Part shown: positions 31,301 to 42,069 of the stretch, piece after piece
How the letters are laid out: every line of letters starts with the position of its first letter
Numbering within the stretch: the stretch's first letter is position 1
Source of the DNA: Doris montereyensis
Lineage: Eukaryota; Mollusca; Gastropoda; Nudibranchia; Dorididae
DNA length: 64,000 nt
Assembly: GCA_037039925.1 (NCBI GenBank)
Contig: JAXRKP010000380.1
Coordinates: 253,501 to 317,500 of the forward strand
Direction: 5' to 3'
Translations under genes and position numbers: made by a program
Notes under the pieces: model-generated
Database searches by the model: none
What the model saw: the letters and a program-made list of their open reading frames with translations, nothing else
Told to the model about the DNA's origin: nothing

Positions 31301-34060
31301 AAATAATCGCAAACGAATGGTATTGAAAGTCTTGTATTGTTCCGTGTCCTTTCACAAAACTGATTAACATTCTCTTGATTTCAGATGTGAATATATCAAT
31401 CTGGATGATAACTACATGACATCTTTGACGGTGAGTCACAGAAGATCATCAGTGGAACTATTTTCATACGCATTTACTATTAATTCAGGCCATCGCAGAA
31501 ACTATGCCAACTAGTAAGAGGAAGGGAAGGAGGGGCTATCTTGGTGTGTGTGCCACCTGTGCAATCCAGTTTTTAAATTTTAAGGGGGAAAAATACCATG
31601 TGACATAAAAAAAATAAGAAACAGAAACAAAATCAGATGATCAACGGAAGGACTAGATCTTGTAGCTGATCATTATTGTACTTTACTATTTCAAGACAGC
31701 TTGGAGATAGCAAGAACTTAGATTTAGCAAGATTTTGTGGTCAGTCCCGGAGATGTTGCTACTTCTGGAGCTCAACTGTATTCAAAACAATGCCATTGTA
31801 TTTGAAAATGTACTGAAGAATCTCAGAGCAATTTTAAATGATGATATTTGACATGCTTATGTTCCCATTCATTTCAAATTATGCAAGAATCTTTGTTTTC
31901 AACCAGAGAGAATATAGTGTGTCAATCATCATTGATATTGTTTCTTCACATTCTTCCGGAATTATGTCAGATTTTTATATTGAGGTTGGAAAAGTTGGAG
32001 ATTGATGGTTGGAAAAAAACACAGAAAATGGGACTGTGACAGTGATAAATACTAAATGAGGAATTGTCAAAAGTGAAAGAGGCAAATCGATATTAAAGAA
32101 ATGATTGATTACGTTTCTTTTCTATGGGGTGCAGCCATGTTATTGAATAAAATTGAATTGAATTTTTATTACAACTTGAATTGATACTGTTTACTGAGTT
32201 TATCCATGTCTCATTTTTGATTATTTGATATAACTAAATATACACATTTCCCCTGCTTCTGTCGTCAGAAGGTTTTTTAATTTCCTCTGTAGTATTTTTC
32301 CTAAAGGAGGTATGAACCTGGACATCGTGTGAGCTGTTATTGTTGGCAGAGTAAATATTAAATCACCCACTTTTGTTTCCTTTCTTAGCAACTGCCTAAA
32401 GTGAAGTCTGTGAAATGCCTTGCAGCGTCGCAATGGAATTTCGTCCCTGAATGGTCTGGCTGATTTGACATCCGCTCCGTTAGAAGAGCTGTACCTGTCT
32501 GAGAATCCGGTTTCCTTCGCCATTGGATACAGATATCAGTAAGATTTATACCATTTTATAATATTTCTTTATTGTTTATATAGTTTCCCTGTGTTTGGAA
32601 CCAACAGAAGAATAAGAGGAGTAATTATGAAATGTAAGTAAATGAAAGATAAAAAGATAAAGATTGATTTATATTCCGTATTCCCGCACTATCATTTATC
32701 CCCCAGCTGGCCATTTCATTCAAAGTCCTTCTCATCTCCCTGGGGAGCATATAGTACAGCAGCCTGTAAGCCACTTTGTACTATCTTTTTAACAAGATCT
32801 TTCTGTAGCTGGGTACTCATTAACACCTGAGTCAAATGAGGAGAGTTGAAAAATGAGAATAAAAGTCCAAATATAAAGGGTAAAAACAAACAATGAGACA
32901 AGGGTCATGGCGAAAATGCAGAATAAGGACATGAAGTAAATATTGAAGCAAATACAAAGGAATCATATAAAAAAAACAACTTTGGGCACCAGACAGGACT
33001 GAACACGCCACCTCTGCGTAAGTACTCATGGTCTCGCAATGTAAAGAGAGTGTTGTACGTGGAACTTTTTATCTACGTATTGGCGCCATCGTCTTGCCAC
33101 GTAAATAGAGCACTCTCTTTTCATGACCGGCTGGGATGATGGATGCCGTGCGGAAGTCGCGGGTTCGATTCTGTCTAGTGCCCTATGGTTTTTTTTTTTC
33201 TGTTTATTCCTTTGTATAGTTGTCTCATCTTTGTCCTATAAAGCCAAAGAACAAGTTTAGACAGTAAGAGTCACTACCGAGAGTGCCAAAGATCACAAAA
33301 CGTGTATCGCATATTCAAGGAAAATCGCTTTCCCTACAAACAAGTCTTGAAATTAAGAGTTATGTCATTGGTTTTACTGAAAAATTCTTTTATTTTAAGG
33401 ATCTGATAAGTTTGGTACAGATTAGGTTATTCATACGTTGTTGCATGTTAACCATCCGATAAATCCCGAGTTTTTATGCAAGTTATCGAATCATTGGTGA
33501 AACTCTCTAAACACGCAAATCCGCCTGATGTAACTTTTCATGTTCAGCAGAAAACATCATTAATCATCAAATAGGGCTTCAAACACTTTGCCCTGCCTTT
33601 TGAAAGAACAAACAACTCTGGAAATCTCTGTTTAGATCATGTGCGTAAAATGAGCTTTTCTAATGGTTCAAGGCCTCCAATATTTTTAAAGACCCGGAAG
33701 AAGCATGTATTTGATCTTTTTAAGGACAAATGTCACATCCCATATATCGGTGATGTACCCATTTAGACAGTTTCATTGACGATACGTATTCCATCACTAT
33801 TTATAGCGTTAATAGTGTATGATATACTTTTGACATATCAGGGCTTAGAATTTAGTTTATGATTAATTACTTTGATCGGCCACTTATGATGAGTTCTGTG
33901 ATGGGTCTTTTTCTTTTTATTGTTTTTTTTTTTTTTCAGAGTATTTTCCATTTTGCCAAAGTTGAAAATTCTAGATGGAGTGATTAAACAGGAAGAGGAT
34001 ATGGTTGAACCAAAAAACATGGATACAAGTTTGGGAGGAAAAGGTTGTACCATTCTTTAG
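25150..34060 (+). CDS. LRR gene with LRRcap and C-terminal CaaX-like motif (multi-exon)
   Basis: A leucine-rich-repeat protein gene of unknown specific identity. Supported exons are 31385-31430, 32389 (or 32426)-32538 and 33940-34060, joined in phase, with weaker upstream exons at 27107-27235 and 25150-25312. The product contains YINLDDNYMTSL, NGISSLNGL, PLEELYLSENP, then FSILPKLKILDGV (an LRR cap of the U2A'/ANP32 kind) and an acidic tail. It ends Gly-Lys-Gly-Cys-Thr-Ile-Leu, a possible geranylgeranylation site. LRR proteins of this type are usually protein-binding scaffolds. The joins upstream of 31385 do not agree in phase, so at least one exon is missing or a base is wrong. A 1.7-kb array starts just after the stop. 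Confidence 0.7.
25860..25990 (-). repeat. Rep-B copy
   Basis: GGTAGGTCCTATTTCTTTCC, CTTGCGTTTCCTCTTAATTT and ACCCTGAGATCCATATGGTG: the antisense family order. Confidence 0.8.
25991..26924. other. Unassigned intronic sequence
   Basis: No exon recognised. The phrases at 25440-25700 and 26690-26880 share CACGAAGACACGG/ATACACG, TTCTTGTGCCACGG(A/G)ATCC and GATGAAGCATA(G/A)(C/G)GCTTCCTAA, so a roughly 200-bp dispersed repeat is present twice about 1.2 kb apart. Confidence 0.5.
26925..27005 (-). repeat. Rep-B fragment
   Basis: CTTCTTTTGTTTTCCTTTTC, CACCCTGAGATCAC and GGATGGTGTAAATTTAC match the antisense family. Confidence 0.6.
27107..27235 (+). CDS. Candidate LRR-gene exon (charged helix)
   Basis: It is bounded by TTTGTTTTCAG and GGTAGCA. 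The first part reads PGDKEQEFYELADEENQKIH; after a one-base slip near 27178-27190 the rest reads RRRHRDDVEDWETAK, both strongly charged and helix-like. The composition change at both splice sites supports an exon. Confidence 0.55.
27755..28045 (+). repeat. SINE-D copy whose 3' end runs into an array
   Basis: Head TAGGTGGCCTAGTAATTAA, CTATGCTAGGGTCC, GTTCCTTGGAAAAAACGCG, then GAGATGCGATATTATCTCC and the 3' end ATGGCTTTGAAGGAACTTG. This last phrase is the first unit of the following array. Confidence 0.85.
28045..28545 (+). repeat. 28-bp minisatellite seeded by the SINE-D tail
   Basis: About 18 units of TTTGAAGGAACTTGTAAACAA plus TTTAACA. The TTTGAAGGAAC half is the SINE-D 3' end. Most units contain TGTAAACA, the forkhead (FOX) core. 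The array lies in an intron of the LRR gene. Confidence 0.9.
28620..28790 (+). repeat. SINE-C copy
   Basis: CAATGCAGAGGTTGCAGGTTC, then TTTTTTTGTCTATTCCTTTG, CTTGTCTTTGTTCCCATTG and CATGTCATTATTCATCACC. Confidence 0.8.
28791..29514. other. Unassigned intronic sequence
   Basis: No exon could be supported, although a missing LRR exon is expected somewhere between 27236 and 31384. Confidence 0.35.
29515..29735 (-). repeat. SINE-F-like copy
   Basis: The antisense B box GGATTGAACCTCGC and body CCAATTACACCTGGGTTGAG, GTGTCTTTCCTGAGGACACA resemble the copies at 32690 and 55200. The 102-codon ORF through it (29591-29899) is therefore not accepted. Confidence 0.65.
29900..30566. other. Unassigned intronic sequence
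   Basis: Nothing recognised on either strand. Confidence 0.35.
30567..31199 (-). CDS. Unrecognised ORF antisense to the LRR gene (210 codons)
   Basis: The longest low-repeat ORF in the window. The sequence is of normal complexity, with a charged middle (FREELSKEEKSLTELKHEAL) and a Cys/His-containing stretch (SRSFIGNHCHKYLSLKIYEQ). It might begin at an internal acceptor (TTTTGATTCAG, exon from 31142) rather than at the ATG. A function is not recognised; the GNHCHKYL stretch reminds me of proteins linked to mobile elements, without proof. It sits inside an intron of the plus-strand gene. Confidence 0.4.
   Translation of the reverse strand: MWARLFKTLSTSGILVLIQNRSRLPSARRNKSPVKSMSQMLTASRSFEVFSTDGSTGQAQFREELSKEEKSLTELKHEALSPRSGPVCFIFGRILDSHEITPQSYHSRSFIGNHCHKYLSLKIYEQLTACIVDTTLTNTSKQDSIDMSIATRDKVNKLNKAFADVHVKLLHGRLIAQHESVPSVHQCINANVYGIISKRFSLGKNIVFHG
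31385..31430 (+). CDS. LRR-gene exon
   Basis: CTTGATTTCAG before it and GTGAGTCAC after it. It encodes CEYINLDDNYMTSLT, half of a leucine-rich repeat (N-L-x-x-N-x-x-x-x-L). It ends in phase 0, matching the next exon. Confidence 0.75.
31500..32380. other. Unassigned intronic sequence
   Basis: No exon, RNA or clear repeat recognised. Confidence 0.35.
32389..32538 (+). CDS. LRR-gene exon (frame slip or alternative acceptor)
   Basis: Two acceptors are possible. TTTCTTAG at 32388 gives QLPKVKSV..., which continues the repeat but slips frame near 32415-32425. TTGCAG at 32425 gives RRNGISSLNGLADL directly in phase. The remainder is TSAPLEELYLSENPVSF and AIGYRYQ before the donor GTAAGA. The split glutamine codon joins perfectly to the last exon. 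Confidence 0.8.
32690..32835 (-). repeat. SINE-F copy
   Basis: CCAGCTGGCCATTTCATTC, AAAGTCCTTCTCATCTCCC, AGCTGGGTACTCATTAAC. It is closely similar to the copy at 55200. Confidence 0.7.
32880..33250. repeat. Head-to-head inverted pair of SINE-C copies
   Basis: The left copy (about 32895-33055) is antisense and the right copy (about 33085-33250) is sense. The facing heads carry AATGTAAAGAGAGTG against CACTCTCTTTTCATG, with the B box GCGGGTTCGATTC in the right copy. It lies in the last intron of the LRR gene. Confidence 0.75.
33251..33930. other. Unassigned intronic sequence
   Basis: No feature recognised until the T-rich tract (33921-33936) that forms the acceptor of the last exon. Confidence 0.4.
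33940..34060 (+). CDS. LRR-gene terminal exon with CTIL tail
   Basis: A long polypyrimidine tract and CAG precede it. It encodes VFSILPKLKILDGVIKQEED, then an acidic linker and GGKGCTIL before TAG. The first part is the LRR cap (V-x-x-x-L-P-x-L-x-x-L-D). Cys-Thr-Ile-Leu at the very end fits a CaaX box with Leu, which favours geranylgeranylation. The frame is intact and phase-matched. Confidence 0.88.
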
Positions 34061-34074
34061 TTGATTTGTTGAAG

Positions 34075-35795
34075 CTGTCACCATTACATAGAGATATCAC
34101 AGCTACATGAAGATGCAACCATTACATGAAGATGTCACAGCTACATGAAGATACCACTATTACATGAAGATGTCACAGCTACATGAAGATACCACTATTA
34201 CATGAAGATGTCAACATTACATGGAGATGTCACCATTACACAGAGATGTCACCATTACATGGAGAAGTCACCATTACACAGAGATGTAACCATTACATGG
34301 AGATGTCACCATTACATGGAGATGTCACCATTACATGAAAATGTCACCATTACATGAAGATATCACCATTACATGAAGATGTCACAGCTACATGAAGATG
34401 CCACCAATACATGAGGAATGTCACCATTGCATGAAGATGTCACCATTACATAGAGATGTCACTGCTACATGAAGATGCCACTATTACATGAAGATGCCAC
34501 TATTACATAAAGATGTCACCATTACATGAAGATGTCACCATTACATGAAAATGTCACCATTACATGAAGATATTAGCATTACATGAAGATGTCATAGCTA
34601 CATGAAGAGGTCATAGCTACATGAAGATGTCACCATTACATGAAGATATTACCGTTACATGAAGATGTCACCATTACATGGAGATGGCACAGCTACATGA
34701 AGATACCACCATTACATGAAGATGTCACAGCTACATGAAGATGTCACTATTACTTGAAGATTTCATAGCTACATGAAGATGTCACCATTGCATTGGATAT
34801 GTCACCATTACATGGAGATGTCACCATTACATGGATATGTCACCATTACATGAAGATGTCACCATTACATGAATATGTCACCATTACATGAGATGAAGAT
34901 GTCACCATTACATGAAGATGTCACCATTACATGAAGATGTCACCATTACATGATGGAGATGTCACCATTACATGAAGATGCCACCACTATATGAAGGTTT
35001 CACCATTACGTGAAGATGTTACCATTACATGAAGATGTCACCATTACATGAAGATGTCACAGCTACATGAAGATGTCACTATTACTTGAAGATTTCATAG
35101 CTACATGAAGATGTCACCATTACATTGGATATGTCACCATTACATGGATATGTCACCATTACATGAAGATGTCACCATTACATGAAGATGTCACCATTAC
35201 ATGAAGATGTCACCATTACATGAAGATGCCACCATTACATGAATGTGTCACCATTACATAAAGATGTCACCATTACATGAAGATGTCACCATTACATGAA
35301 GATGTCACCATTACATGAAGATGTCACCATTACATGAAGATGCCACCACTATATGAAGGTTTCACCATTATGTGAAGATGTTACCATTACATGAAGATGT
35401 CACCATTACATGAAGATGTCACAGCTACATGAAGATGTCACTATTACTTGAAGATTTCATAGCTACATGAAGATGTCACCATTACATTGGATATGTCACC
35501 ATTACATGGAGATGTCACCATTACATGGATATGTCACCATTACATGAAGATGTCACCATTACATGAAGATGTCACCATTACATGAAGATGCCACCACTAC
35601 ATGAAGGTTTCACCATTACGTGAATATGTCACCATTACATAAAGAGGTCACCACAAAGATATCATCACTAGATGAAGATGTTTCCACATCTTGAAGATAT
35701 CACCATTACATGAAGACATTACAACTATACAAAGATGTCTCTACCACATGAAGATGTCACCTCTACATGGACATGTCACCACTACATGGAAACTT
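34075..35795 (+). repeat. 1.7-kb minisatellite, 19-bp unit, right after the LRR stop codon
   Basis: About 90 units of CATGAAGATGTCACCATTA with variants (GCTA for CATTA, GGA for GAA). A higher-order repeat is visible: the phrase TCACTATTACTTGAAGATTT recurs near 34742, 35074 and 35435, about 332 and 361 bp apart. The array starts about 20 bp after the stop codon, so it may form the 3' UTR. Confidence 0.95.
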
Positions 35796-35904
35796 GTATT
35801 TGTTTTCTTCTGTTCTTTTTTTTTTTATAAGCTTACTGTCTGTTCTTGATACACTGGAAAGACAGTGACATTGATTATACAACTTGTAATATTGAACATG
35901 TACA

Positions 35905-36215
35905 GGAAATGAGTTGAGTCATTGGTGGCCTATCGGTATACCTGTCAGACTTGGGGTTGCTAGGTCCCATATTCAAACTTTTACAAGGCTAAGTTCCTTG
36001 GGGAAAAAACAACACGTGAAATCTCCATCTCCATACTCGACCCAAGTGCCAATGAGTAAGTATCAACTTCAGCTGTAGGTGAAAAATGCAACGAACCAAC
36101 GTTCTGTCCAGCATGTGATGTGTTTTATCACCTGTTTTGATTCACGCTATGGATACTGGGATATACTCCGACTCTGACCTGTGATGGTCTTGAAGGAACG
36201 GACATGTAAAGAACA
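35905..36215 (+). repeat. SINE-D copy
   Basis: TTGGTGGCCTATCGG, GTTGCTAGGTCCC, AAGTTCCTTGGGG, TGTGTTTTATCACCTG, then the 3' end GATGGTCTTGAAGGAACGG. Confidence 0.8.
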
Positions 36216-36456
36216 AGGTTTGTCACTATCCAAAGGAAGGGACAGCAAAACATCTTGCCTTCTCAAATGGTGGGTCTATCAGACCCTGCACTGCTTTTGT
36301 TTTGGTTTCAATGTTTTTACAGCTCAAAGCAGACACTTTTCAGTATATATATATATATAGGGGGATTGCAATTGTGTCAATGAAATGATTAGAATGAATT
36401 GAAACTCAAAATTTTTAAGTTTGGATCTGGCATGAATAGTACTTTTTAATTGTTTG

Positions 36457-37365
<909 letters not shown>

Positions 37366-37544
37366 ACTTGTATTATTTTGATTTTGAAATGCATTAAAAA
37401 AAAAAATTCAACTCTGTGAATATAATAATATGACAGACAAATTGTTTAGATGCAACACAAGCATCAGATATTTACTTTTCAATGAAACTGACAACTGATG
37501 ACTTACATGTAACTTTTGTGACTTAAATCCCTAATCCCATTCAT

Positions 37545-37715
37545 CAGTAAACTCAGCTTCATTTACGTCCGTAAAAAGTTCAACATCATTTGTATCAATG
37601 AGATCTTCAACTTCATTTATGTCCGTAAAAACTTAATATGTATTCATGTCAGTATTAACTTCCACTTCATTTACGTCAGTAAAATCCTCAACACCATTTA
37701 TGTAAGTAAAAGAAA
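37545..37715 (+). repeat. Short ~45-bp degenerate repeat
   Basis: TTCATTTACGTCCGTAAAAA and its variants occur four or five times. Confidence 0.65.
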
Positions 37716-38136
37716 ATATTCCATTTCAATTAATCTGTTGTCGTGAAATTATGACAAATTCAAATTTGAAGGCTTATCATCCTTGAGCTTGACATGTGAC
37801 AAAGTTATTATGGGTGATGTCTATGTCATTAAATGATATTCCTTGTTTCTTGTTCTTAGTAAGTTTCTTATCAATCTTTTTTGTGATTTATTAAAATTAT
37901 TTAAACAATACTGTTTTAGTAATTCTCTCAATTCTCATTCTTATTACGTGTCCAAAACATCTCAGTCGAAATTGATTGACGGACATCCGCATCAGGGACA
38001 GCTGCATCTACTGGGCTTATTTTTATGGATGAACTGTTGTGTTACTCACATATATAGTTTGATGCTTTGAAAATGAAATAAATGATGGACTAAGTATTTT
38101 TGGCCTTCAATCATGGAAAAGGAAAGAATATATGGG

Positions 38137-38556
38137 CTGGTCTCATAAAACAGTGAATAATTGTCCGGTCTCATAAAACAATAAATAATTGTCTGGTCTC
38201 ATAAAACAATAAATAATTGTCTGGTCTCATAAAACAATAAATAATTGTCTGGTCCTATAAAACAGTAGCCTAAATAATTGAAGGGGTCATTTCAATATTG
38301 TGCTTCTGTCCACTTTTGTGAGATAAGCCTGTGGATTAAAAGGAAATCATGTTTCCAGAAAAGTATTAAAAGTGATAGGATGAAAACACAACATATTTTT
38401 GACCGTATGAACTCTGAAACTAGGAATTCCAAAAGCCATCTGTGCCTACTGGCAATTCCTTTGAGTTTGGCATTTTCTCTAAATGACATAATTGTGACTT
38501 AGGCACACTATTGAAATGACCCCTTCAATTGTCTGGTCTTATAAAACAGTACATGA
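38137..38556 (+). repeat. 28-bp array interrupted by a MITE
   Basis: Four to five units of CTGGTCTCATAAAACAATAA plus ATAATTGT. The last part (CTGGTCTTATAAAACAGT) resumes at about 38532, after the insertion. Confidence 0.85.
38280..38526. mobile_element. MITE, 247 bp, TIR GAAGGGGTCATTTCAATA, TSD AATT
   Basis: Perfect 18-bp inverted ends (38280-38297 and 38509-38526) are extended by TTGTGC/GTGTGC with one mismatch. AATT flanks both sides (38276-38279 and 38527-38530). Removing the element and one AATT restores the 28-bp unit around it, which confirms the boundaries. The 4-bp duplication could also be read as 5 bp (AATTG). No transposase is present, so it is non-autonomous; the superfamily is not determined. 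The 74-codon ORF inside is chance. Confidence 0.88.
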
Positions 38557-38559
38557 CCT

Positions 38560-39150
38560 TTACTTGAATCCCTTACAGATGCTTGCTGATTAGTTTATCG
38601 TGTGTCATTCCTGCAGTTTGGTTTGATGGCCTTTCATAATTTATGTGCACTGTGACTGTGATATACACTTTAGAGTACATACTATTATATACCTGATGTG
38701 ACATTGTGTATTTTTATTTTTCATACAATTTTTAATATGCTGGTGAAATAAATATAAAAAACCAACTAAACGCTTTTCTTTTACTATATCCTACATAAAT
38801 ATTTTCCTCTTCTTTGTTATCTACAGAGCATTACTTGTATTTGTATTCTTTTTGCCTACGCATGTGTTAGTGTTGCATTAAATGTTATTGAAATGCGGGT
38901 TATAATCGTCATAGTATTTGTCGTCACAGCAAGTGCCTATTTTATGTGCATGTTTATATTATATTATTATATACGTGTATTTACTGTTTTATTGTTTAAA
39001 AATTGCAAATTTAAATTGGCTTATGGAAGTAAGTGATTTGATGATGGAATAAAGATCTTTGTTTTTCCTCAAAAAACCTTAAATGTGAGTTTGCTCTGTT
39101 CATGTTTTGTTCATCATACATTATGTTCATCTCAATGTCAGGTACTTTAA
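38560..39150. other. Unassigned AT-rich sequence
   Basis: No gene or repeat recognised. Confidence 0.4.
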
Positions 39151-39154
39151 ACTG

Positions 39155-39262
39155 TGGGTGGTTGGTAGGCGTTGCTTGTAGGTCATACTTCTTTCCTCTC
39201 TCTATTTCACTTCTCTTTCATCTTGCTGTTACCTCTTAATTCACCATGAGATCACTGTCTAT
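39155..39262 (-). repeat. Rep-B copy at the edge of an array
   Basis: GGTTGGTAGGCGTTGC, CTTGCTGTTACCTCTTAATT and CACCATGAGATCACTG. Confidence 0.75.
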
Positions 39263-39269
39263 ATCAGTG

Positions 39270-40110
39270 TTAATGTGTACAATGTAGCTGTATCGCCTGT
39301 ATCAGTTTCTGGCCTATGTTTTAAGATGTGCAGTTGCTGTATCATCTGTATACAGTTTCTGGCCTATGTTTTAAGACGTACAGTTGCTGTATCACCTGTA
39401 TCAGTTTCTGGCCTATGTTTTAAGATGTGCAGTTGCTGTATCGCCTGTATCAGTTTCTGGCCTATGTTTTAAGACGTACAGTTGCTGTATCATCTGTATA
39501 CAGTTTCTGGCCTATGTTTTGAGACGTACAGTTGCTGTATCATCTGTATACAGTTTCTGTCCTATGTTTTAAGATGTTATGTTGCTGTTTCATTTATATA
39601 CAGTTTCCTGGCCTATTTTTTAAGACATACAGTTGCTGTATTGCCTGTGTCAGTTTCTGGCCTATGTTTTAAGACGTACAGTTGCTGTATCATCTGTATA
39701 CAGTTTCTGGCCTATGTTTTAAGACATACGGTTGCTGTATCGTCTGTATACAATTTCTGGCCTATATTTTAAGGCGTACAGTTGCTGTATCGCCTGTATA
39801 CAGTTTCTGGCCTATATTTTAAGATGTGCAGTTGCTGTATCATCTGTTTACAATTTCTGGCCTATGTTTTAAGACGTACAGTTGCTGTATCGTCTGTTTA
39901 CAGTTTCTGGCCTATATTTTAGGACGTACAGTTTCTGTATCGCCTGTATCAGTTTCTGGCCTATGTTTTAAGACGTGCAGTTGCTGTATCGTCTGTACAC
40001 AGTGTCTGGCCTGTGTTTTAGGACGCATACAGTTGCTGTATCATCTGTTCACAGTTTCTGGCCTATGTTTTAAGACGTACAGTTGCTGTATCATCTGTAT
40101 TCATTGTCCT
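39270..40110 (+). repeat. 47-51 bp minisatellite
   Basis: About 17 units of CAGTTTCTGGCCTATGTTTT, AAGACGTACAGTTGCTGTAT and CATCTGTATA, in two variants (CATCTGTATACAG and CGCCTGTATCAG) that alternate at the left end. ORFs with the phrase FWPMF are repeat translations. Confidence 0.95.
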
Positions 40111-40184
40111 TTTGAGTTTAGGTTTTTGTTTTTAGTATGTAATATACTATACACAAAATACAGCCATCCTATATCATTGGACAA

Positions 40185-41105
40185 TTTTTGAAGTGTCCTT
40201 GATATGCCATAGACACGTGGCCGCCATGTTGGATTTTGACTAATTTTTTCAAAATCTATCTTCTCCTTAGTTATGAATAAACTCAAAACCTGTACAGATT
40301 GTCTTTTCCGTTCAGTATCTAAAGAGTTTTGAAGAAATATTTTGGATATTTTTAAAAATGAATTTTTGAAAAAAAAAATATAAAGTGAATGTACAAAAAA
40401 TGGCATTTTTATTACAAAAAAAAAATTCTCAAAAAAAGTTTACAATATATAAAAACCAATCATTCTATTAACATTGACAAGAGGAACCTGCTTGCCAAAT
40501 ATAATACAAATTGTTCGGTAAATGGCAGATGAGTAGAATTTTATTGTGAAAAAACTAACATTTCGAGAAAATTCAAGTAAAAAAATCAAAAGAAAAGAAC
40601 ACAAAACAAACGTTTTCAGACGGGTTTCCCTTGTTGCCAATCCTCCTACTCTTTCGACAGTCTGTGGCATTGTTACTTATGTAAAGACGATTATAAATCT
40701 AGGTTTTAGATGTGCACTGTTGTGAAAACGGCGTCAAAATGACCAGTTTTTTCGTTTTTTCCCTCTATATCCTATGTGTGCGCGTGTTTACATACACACT
40801 GACATGCGCAACGCCTCCTTACATCCATGGGCCGAAGTGACGAGCGGTGTTGACAGAAACCAGGTGACCTCGGTGTTGCCACAATTGACGATTAGCCGCC
40901 GATATACGGGTTTTTACTGCCATCTTCTCGTCAGGCTAATTTACGTCAAATTCTGATCATTTTACTCTACCCTCGCTCAAAATATTTTGTAAAAACCTAA
41001 CTATACGTCATATGGATATTTTTCTCTGTCATAAACTTGTAGATAAACTTATAGATCAGTTCTACCTGAATATGCAAAGAACTGAAAATCAACATTTTGG
41101 TCCCA
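40185..41105 (+). repeat. 0.9-kb duplicated segment, copy 1
   Basis: It shares ordered blocks with 43930-44815: TTGGATTTTGACT, AGTTATGAATAAA, CTATTAACATTGACAAGAGG, AACACAAAACAAACG, ATATCCTATG, then TAGATAAA. Differences include many small indels. No conserved ORF runs through both. Confidence 0.8.
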
Positions 41106-41215
41106 AACTGTCTCTGTCCCTGTGTCTGTCTCTGTCTTTGTTTCTATCTCTCTGTCTCTGTCTCTGTCTACCTGTCTATCTGTCTCTCTGTTACTCACTC
41201 TATATTTCAGTTTTT

Positions 41216-41289
<74 letters not shown>

Positions 41290-41328
41290 ATCTCTCTCTC
41301 TCTCTCTCTCTCTCTCATCAATTCTCTC
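41106..41328 (+). repeat. CT-rich microsatellite
   Basis: CTGTCTCTGTCT-type repeats pass into CT runs. The overlapping ORFs are artefacts. Confidence 0.95.
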
Positions 41329-41639
41329 TATTTTGTGAATCATGGCTACAATCACATACAGCGATCAGTCGACATTGCCCTTTATATGTAATTAAAAGAA
41401 ACAAACCCAAACAAACAACACCAGTGCATTGATAATGAACAACCCAAACAAACAACACCTGTGACAATTGCTAATGGAACGACCCAAGCGTGTGTATACT
41501 GATATATGATTTTGAATCTAAACTATGGGCTTTACAAATTCACGTTATTGACATAAACGTTAAGGTCTACAAAAGATCTATAGCATAGAAATATGTGTTA
41601 TCGATTTTATCCTTTGGTGTTTTTCGATTTTGCTATAAC

Positions 41640-42065
41640 ATAATGTTATTTCTGTAGCCTAGAATGCTGCTTTTAGATATGTTTTATTCGTTGAAGTTGT
41701 TGAGTTCGCCTCTGTATGTAATTTCTCTAGCCTAAAACTCTATTGATACGTTTTATTGGTTTGAAGTTGTTGAGTTCGCTGTATGTAATTTCTCTAGCCT
41801 AAAAACTCTATTATAGATATGTTTTATTCGTTAAAGTTGTTGTTGAGTTCGCTGTATGTAATTTCTCTAGCTAAAAACTCTATAGATATGTTTTATTCGT
41901 TGAAGTTGTTGAGTTCGTCTGTATGTAATTTCTCTAGCCTAAAAACTCTATAGATATGTTTTATTCGTTGAAGTTGTTGAGTTCGCTGTATGTAATTTCT
42001 CTAGCCTAAAAACTCTATTGATATGTTTTATTCTGTTGTCCCTGTGAAGTTGTTGGAGTTCGCTG
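41640..42065 (+). repeat. ~67-bp minisatellite
   Basis: Five to six units of GTAATTTCTCTAGCCTAAAA, CTCTATAGATATGTTTTATT and CGTTGAAGTTGTTGAGTTCG. Confidence 0.9.
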
Positions 42066-42069
42066 TCTA

